This document shows, in pieces, positions 59,162 through 64,000 of a stretch of DNA of 64,000 nucleotides (position 1 is the stretch's first letter; every line of letters begins with the position of its first letter). The notes beneath the pieces were generated by a model. It was not told the origin of the DNA, ran no database searches, and worked only from the letters and a program-made list of their open reading frames with translations. Origin of the DNA: Datura wrightii (Eukaryota; Streptophyta; Magnoliopsida; Solanales; Solanaceae); NCBI GenBank assembly GCA_035772735.1, contig JASDFA010000020.1, forward strand, positions 108,345,501 to 108,409,500, in the 5' to 3' direction. Made by a program: the position numbers and the translations under genes.

Positions 59162-60020
59162 AGAGGAGCATCCTTTTGTGATAGACATTTTGTCTTTGGC
59201 TAATAAATTTGTGAGACTTGACATTTGTGAGCTAGGTAGGGTTCTTTGTTATGTGGAGGCTCAATCTTTGCTATTGGAACATATTAAGACTTAGTAGTTT
59301 GAGGATTATTCTAGACAAAGTGCTAAAAAGTGAAGCTAAAGGGGCAATCTTATGTCCAAAAGGTGTTTTAGGTATCAAGGGTCATGTTTGTATTCCTAGA
59401 GCGAGTGATTTGGCTAAATTGACTATGAAGGAGGCTCACAGTTCTAAGTATTCTATCCATCTAGGAGCAGTAAATATGCACCATGATTTGAAGAAACACT
59501 ATTGATGGTGTAGGATAAAGAGGGACATCATGGATTATGTATCTCGATGCTTGAATTACCAGTAAGTGAAGTATGAACATCAAAGACAAGGTGGGATGAC
59601 TCAGAGGATGCCTCTACCTGAGTGGGAGCAGAAGTTATGGACTTCATGGTAGGTTTACCATAGATTTTGAGGAAATTGGATGTCATTTAGTTCATTGTGG
59701 ATAGACTGAACAAATACGCTCATTTTGTGCCAGTTAAAAATACTTATAGTTTGGATAGATATACCATTATCTACATCTGAGTGATAGTTCATTTGCACGG
59801 GATGCCTATTTCCATCATATCAAACAAGGGTACCCAATTCACATGTTGTTTCTAGAGATTGATATTGAAGGAATTGGGTACCCAGATTGAGCTTAGCACA
59901 AAATTTCACTCACAAATAGATGGTCAGTCAGAGTGGACAATCCAGTTTCATGAGTATATGCTATAGGCATATGTGATCAATTTTGGAGGCCATTGGGATT
60001 GGTTCTTTCTTTTAATATAT
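59162..60020 (+). pseudogene. TE-J gypsy RNase H linker and integrase, different clade
   Basis: Frame-broken but readable: HPFVIDILSLANKFVRL, then ASDLAKLTMKEAHSSKYSIH and the zinc region up to VSRCLNYQ with a stop at the next codon. Further: VDRLNKYAHFVPVKNTYS, VHLHGMPISIISNKGTQFTC (SDRG motif changed to SNKG, so the second catalytic Asp is lost), HSQIDGQSEWTIQ. Spelling differs clearly from the TE-A/C/D/G/L family. It is probably another gypsy clade (Galadriel, Reina or CRM type), which I cannot place exactly. It ends near 60020. Confidence 0.78.
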
Positions 60021-60679
60021 TGATGATAATTTACCCTTCACAATACCCAGGTACCTTTACAATCCCTTATCATATTCATGAGTTCAATGACCCCCAACAC
60101 GCTCAAATCCTATAACTTCTTCATATAATAAATAATCCCTCAAGCATAATCTAGAAAGTAAGTCATAACCTACCTCAAATGCTAAGCAAAAAGTGATTTC
60201 CACTTCTAAATCACTTTGGAATGCTCCCAAACTATCAGAAACATACATTATTTGAGTATACGAGTCTATTAACATTATATTACTGTATAAAATTCCAAGT
60301 CAAGAATCGACTCAAAAAGGCGACTCTAAGCCTCCGAGATTAAAATTGAAATTTAATTTCACAATAGGTTTACCCATTCCTTAGGGAATAAACATCTAAC
60401 ACTTTAGCCCAAAATAACTTCAAATCGACCTTGAAAGCCTCAAAATTTATTTTTTTAATCATAGGGCTAAAATCTCAATATTTACACCAACTTTGTGAAT
60501 CAAAGCATAAAAAATAATGGGTATTCTTGAAAAATGAATGAAATAAGGTAGAATTATGTAACAACAGGACATTTATTTATTCTTCTCAGGTTATCAATTT
60601 ACACTACTGATCTTGGGCATATTTATACGACCATGTTCCGTATTTTCACTCCATGCGGGAGCTTAGTTGAGGACAATAT
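60021..60679. other. Unassigned sequence before TE-M
   Basis: AT-rich, no ORF with family resemblance. The last ~30 bases (GCGGGAGCTTAGTTGAGGAC) look like a weak purine tract before the TE-M LTR. The rest may be a decayed LTR. Confidence 0.45.
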
Positions 60680-62005
60680 TGATGTATGCATGCATGTTTT
60701 GGGTTAATTATGTTTTTGTCCTAATAAGTGCGAAGTGATTGTTTGTAGGTGGATACGAAAGTAAATTCATGGTGAAGTGGCGGATGAATCTTGTACTTGA
60801 AGTATGAAACTCTCGGAGAGCTTTAAAAATGATTTGGGAAGTCAAGTCCGTGTCACGGAGGAGATAGGCCACGTTGAGCTCCATGACACGGAACTTATCA
60901 AAAATGTCAAATTCCAGTGAAGGTCCGCTACAGCTCCATGTCACGAACTATCACGCGTTCAGCGTCGTGACACGGAGCAAGGATTCTAGCCTCATTCCAG
61001 TTCTAGTGCACCTCCGCAATAGCTCCGTGTCATGGAGCTATTTCACGGCGATGAGCTCCATGCCATGGAGCTAGTTTATCACTGTGAAATCTTACACCTA
61101 TATAAATAGAACACTTAGACTTTTATTTTGCATTATCTGACATTTTGGAAAGAACGTGGGAAACAGCAGTTGAGCTAAAGAAAATTCTAGGGTTGTTTCT
61201 CTTTTCTTTTCTTCTAAATTACAATTGTTCTCATGATAAAAACTTGTTTGGAGATGTTTAATCAACAAATGAGTGGCTAAATTACCTCATTCTGAGGTTG
61301 AGGCTATTTGCATGATTTTATAATTTCATATTATTTTCAGCTGAATTTTCTTCTCTTAGGAATGGTTGTTAATCTATTCTTGATTTTCGTTGTTTTAATG
61401 TTTGGCCAACATTAAGATAAATTTATAATCCTAATTTGACTCTGAAAGGAAATTTATTAGGGTAGAACTAGGAACAGGAAAATATGTTCTTATCTTTGCT
61501 GTAAATCGAAGGTAAGATTCATGTGCGGGATAGAAATATACCTGCAATGCCAAATTCGGTTAACAAGGGGAACAAATTTTGACTAGCCCTAGGATGATTC
61601 ATTGCATCACAAAAATGTGTAGTTGCAAGGTTCATAATTGGGTAATTGGCTAGAGGTCTGAGAGACCATAGTCAGACTCTAATCTTTCCCAAACATCAAC
61701 CTGAAAGAGAAGGTAGCTGAAGAATAAGACAAGTTACACATGATTGCATTTCATGCCTTAACCTTAGACTATTCTTGCTATTGTTTTAATCAACATTCTT
61801 AGATTCACTTAGTATTACTTTATATATTACTATTTATCAAACTCATAATTCATTGTGTTATTTACATACTTGCATAGAGTAATTTTGAATACTAAAATAG
61901 GAAAAATCACTAAGTTATATTCCCTATGGGTTCGATATCCGGATTGAAAGAGCCACTATATTACTTGTACGACCACGTGCACTTGCGTGCGTTTGGACGA
62001 CGACA
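60680..62005 (+). repeat. TE-M 5' LTR
   Basis: TGATGTATGCATGCATG start, end GGACGACGACA, 1326 bp. It has a cluster of GCTCCGTGxCACGGAGC-type palindromes at 60850-61075, a TATA box after it, and a long AT-rich R/U5. The left limit is inferred from TG and the change of sequence; no second LTR is in the window to confirm it. Confidence 0.75.
61100..61109 (+). promoter_or_regulatory. TATA box of TE-M 5' LTR
   Basis: TATATAAATA, about 25 bp after the last palindrome of the cluster. RNA would be expected to start about 30 bp further on, near 61130. Confidence 0.65.
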
Positions 62006-62011
62006 AGTTTT

Positions 62012-62031
62012 TGGCGCCGTTGTTGGGGACT
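62012..62031 (+). other. TE-M primer binding site, Asp tRNA
   Basis: TGGCGCCGTTGTTGGGGACT, close to the Athila site complementary to the 3' end of Asp tRNA, six bases after the LTR end. Confidence 0.92.
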
Positions 62032-62249
62032 GGCGAAATTAGTGAAATTTTTGAGTTTTAGTTTTTGCAAGTTTTGTGCAAGTGTTGACAACTTGATCTT
62101 AGCTGCTACTCTTGTAGGTACAGAGCAATTTCTGAACACTGGCAAGGAAAAAGAAATTGGTGGACCCATTTTTGGAGCCACAAAGACAATTTCATTTACA
62201 AAGGAGAGAAGCTCTAGAAAGGAAGTTGTAGTTATTACAGAGGGAAATT

Positions 62250-63203
62250 GTGGAACAGCAACAGCATCCACCAGTTGGGCAGGTGGAGTTAGTTCCTGAA
62301 GTGATGGCAGCAGGACCAGTACGCGAGGTGGCAATCCCACACGCGAATAATGTGACCTCTAGCATCCCCAAGCCGAAACCAGGAGGTAGATTGAAGCTGA
62401 AACAGAACATGGTGCAGCTTCAGCATACTAGAGGACAATTCACAGGTCTCCCTCATGAAGACCAGCACCTACAAAATTTTCTGGAAATCAGTGACATATA
62501 TATACCCACAGGGGTATCATCAGATTATGTGAGGCTTACATTGTTCCTATTTTCCTTGCTGGGGGAAGCGAAGAGGTGGCTAAAGGCGGAACCACCTAAC
62601 TCTATTACCGCATGGAATGATCTGGCAAAGAAATTCTTAATCAGGTTCTTTCCTTCGGGGAAGACAGCAAGGCTTAGAAGTCACATTCTAAGTTTCAAAC
62701 AGAGAGATGGTGAGAACCTGTACCAAGCATGGGAGAGATTCAAGTCGATGTTGAGATATTATCCTCACCACCACCAGTCAAATGATTTGTTGGTGCATAC
62801 TTTTATAGAAGGCTTGAAACCTCATACCAAAATCCTTTTAGACTCTATAGTTGGTGGGCAAGCTTTGGAAAAGATGTATGAGGAGTTGTATACACTATTG
62901 AACCGTATTTCACAAGGCAACCCAGAATGGAATGCTGACACAACTCGAGGTGTGGTGAAGAAAGCGGTAGGTGTCTTGGAGGTGGACGGACACACAGCTA
63001 TTGCTGCACAGATAGCTGCATTACAGAATCATATTAACACTCATTTTAGTAACATGAGCTTGGGGCAGCCACAAGCTCCAGTCAATGCAGTCCAACAAGT
63101 GTGGTGTGAAGTTTGTGGTAGCAGTGAGCACTCAGCTAATACATGTGGTACTAATCCAGACTTAATTTACTTTGTTGGGAATGTGCAAAGGGGCACCAAT
63201 TAG
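62250..63203 (+). CDS. TE-M gag, ends at an amber codon
   Basis: 317 codons. The N-terminal part is Pro/Gln-rich. The retrotransposon gag domain is at about residues 85-190 (FLEISDIYIPTGVSSDYVRL, GEAKRWLKAEPPNSITAWND, FLIRFFPSGKTARLR, FKQRDGENLYQAWERFKSML, HTFIEGLKPHTKILLDSIVG). A CCHC knuckle, CEVCGSSEHSANTC, lies near residue 290. It assembles the particle that packages element RNA. The ATG at 62250 is the first in frame after the primer site. TAG 63201-63203 is probably a mutated Gln; the same frame continues. Confidence 0.85.
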   Translation: MEQQQHPPVGQVELVPEVMAAGPVREVAIPHANNVTSSIPKPKPGGRLKLKQNMVQLQHTRGQFTGLPHEDQHLQNFLEISDIYIPTGVSSDYVRLTLFLFSLLGEAKRWLKAEPPNSITAWNDLAKKFLIRFFPSGKTARLRSHILSFKQRDGENLYQAWERFKSMLRYYPHHHQSNDLLVHTFIEGLKPHTKILLDSIVGGQALEKMYEELYTLLNRISQGNPEWNADTTRGVVKKAVGVLEVDGHTAIAAQIAALQNHINTHFSNMSLGQPQAPVNAVQQVWCEVCGSSEHSANTCGTNPDLIYFVGNVQRGTN

Positions 63204-64000
63204 CAGTATGGCAACAATTACAACCCCACCTGGAGGAACCATCCAAATTTTTCATGGCGCGGTAATAGTCACAAAGGGCAAAGCTCAAATAAGGGTTTGC
63301 ACAGAAACCAAGAGGCTCATCAGAATTTCTAGCCTCAATTCAGAGGGAATAATTCACCTACTCAGTTCGACAACATTGAGGATATGTTGAAGACCATTAT
63401 AGACAACCAAGCTCAAATGCAGGCTGACCAAGTAAAATTGACAGTTGACATGAAAAATCAACAATTGGCTACAAAGGCTTTGGAGATTCAGCTGGGACAG
63501 TTAGCTGGAGCACAGAATACCAGACCCCGGGATGGGTTGCCAAGTGATACAGACACCAACCCCAAGCAGGTAAATGTTGACACCACCAGGAGTGGAAAAC
63601 AACTGAAGGAGTTGGTTCCTGTAAAGTCAGCACACCAAGATGAAACAACAGAGGAGGCTGAAGAGAATGATAAAGAAGTGGAGGGTGGGAAGCCAACAGA
63701 AACTGAGAAGTCACCACCACCACCCCCATTCCCGTAGAGATTGAGGAAGCATAAGGAAGAAGCATGCTTCAAGAAATTTATAGAAGTATTGAAGCAGGTA
63801 CACATTAATCTTCCTTTGTTAGATGTTTTGCAGGGAATTCCTAAGTATTCCAAGTACATAAAGGATATCGTGGAAAACAAGAGCAGACTGATAGAATATG
63901 CCACAGTTGCACTTACTGAGTAGTGCACCTCTCGAATACAGAATAGATTGCCTACAAAGCTCAAAGATCCCAAAAGCTTTACTATCCAGATCACTATTGG
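63204..64000 (+). pseudogene. TE-M gag C-terminus and start of pol, cut by window edge
   Basis: Same frame as gag after TAG 63201-63203. It has further TAG codons at 63330-63332, 63735-63737 and 63921-63923. Between the stops: EDMLKTIIDNQAQMQAD and a heptad-like segment (QLATKALEIQLGQLAG), an acidic Thr/Glu-rich spacer, PPPPPFP, then the Athila pro-pol start (FKKFIEVLKQVHINLPLLDV, GIPKYSKYIKDIVENKSR, then RIQNRLPTKLKDPKSF). The protease core itself is beyond 64000. Confidence 0.85.

Larger units (their letters stand above)
60680..64000 (+). mobile_element. TE-M: Athila-type Ty3/gypsy element, 5' part
   Basis: 5' LTR (60680-62005), Asp-tRNA-type primer site, gag with CCHC knuckle and the beginning of pol, running off the right edge. 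The spelling of gag and of the first pol segment is typical of plant Athila elements. The coding frame is continuous from 62250 to the edge, with in-frame stops only and no frameshift, so this is one of the younger elements. Confidence 0.92.

Noticed and set aside
61924..62340. 138-codon open frame on the minus strand over the TE-M LTR end and gag start
   Set aside because: It crosses LTR, primer site and gag in antisense. Primer site and gag spelling fix the + strand as coding.
63488..63994. 168-codon open frame on the minus strand
   Set aside because: Antisense of TE-M gag-pol. Its Ser/Phe/Leu richness is the complement of the acidic Thr/Glu-rich spacer.

Overview
This is eukaryotic plant DNA, most likely a repeat-rich pericentromeric or heterochromatic block. 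I see no host single-copy gene, no RNA gene and no bacterial signal. Essentially all of the 64 kb that I can assign is LTR retrotransposon sequence, much of it nested. The style of the Ty3/gypsy copies and the presence of a plant transposon protein ORF suggest Solanaceae, but that is inference. Elements are lettered here.

Left nest (1-32671). TE-E (oldest, + strand, initiator-Met-tRNA primer site) was hit in its 5' LTR by TE-D (minus strand, Tekay/Del-type chromovirus). The outer LTR of TE-D was hit by TE-B (+ strand, Athila-like long non-autonomous element). TE-B in turn hosts TE-A (+ strand chromovirus, in its internal region, running off the left edge) and TE-C (complete minus-strand chromovirus in its 3' LTR, target duplication GGCTA). 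An 885-bp foreign piece (insert X) also sits in the TE-D protease region.

Middle (32672-42900). Broken fragments come first (TE-F), then TE-G (+ strand chromovirus, 5' LTR through RNase H). TE-G is cut by TE-H (+ strand, 5' LTR and gag start only), which joins abruptly to an Athila-like 3' end (TE-I). After that lie about 600 unassigned bases.

Right nest (about 42940-60020). A gypsy pol fragment of another clade (TE-J) is split by TE-K, a minus-strand element with an Asp-tRNA-type primer site. Its only visible gene is a plant transposon protein pseudogene, with no gag-pol. The outer LTR of TE-K is split by TE-L, a complete + strand chromovirus with target duplication CAACT. The window ends in TE-M (60680-64000), the 5' LTR, gag and start of pol of an Athila-type element.

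Genes: the chromoviruses encode gag (CCHC knuckle), protease, reverse transcriptase, RNase H, integrase and a C-terminal chromodomain. All copies are disabled by stops and frameshifts. Two different non-autonomous families, TE-B and TE-K, carry related copies of the same non-gag-pol gene.

The most interesting signals are these. (1) Seven distinct LTR families each carry a cluster of a family-specific short palindrome, in several cases directly upstream of a TATA-like box. Length differences between the LTRs of one element fall in that cluster. (2) Short palindromes lie near the 5' end of all Athila-type LTRs. (3) All five chromovirus gag copies carry an amber codon within the same five-codon stretch. 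(4) A gene is shared between non-autonomous families. (5) A ~0.9-kb insert is flanked by ~31-bp near-identical repeats, too long for LTR-integrase duplication.
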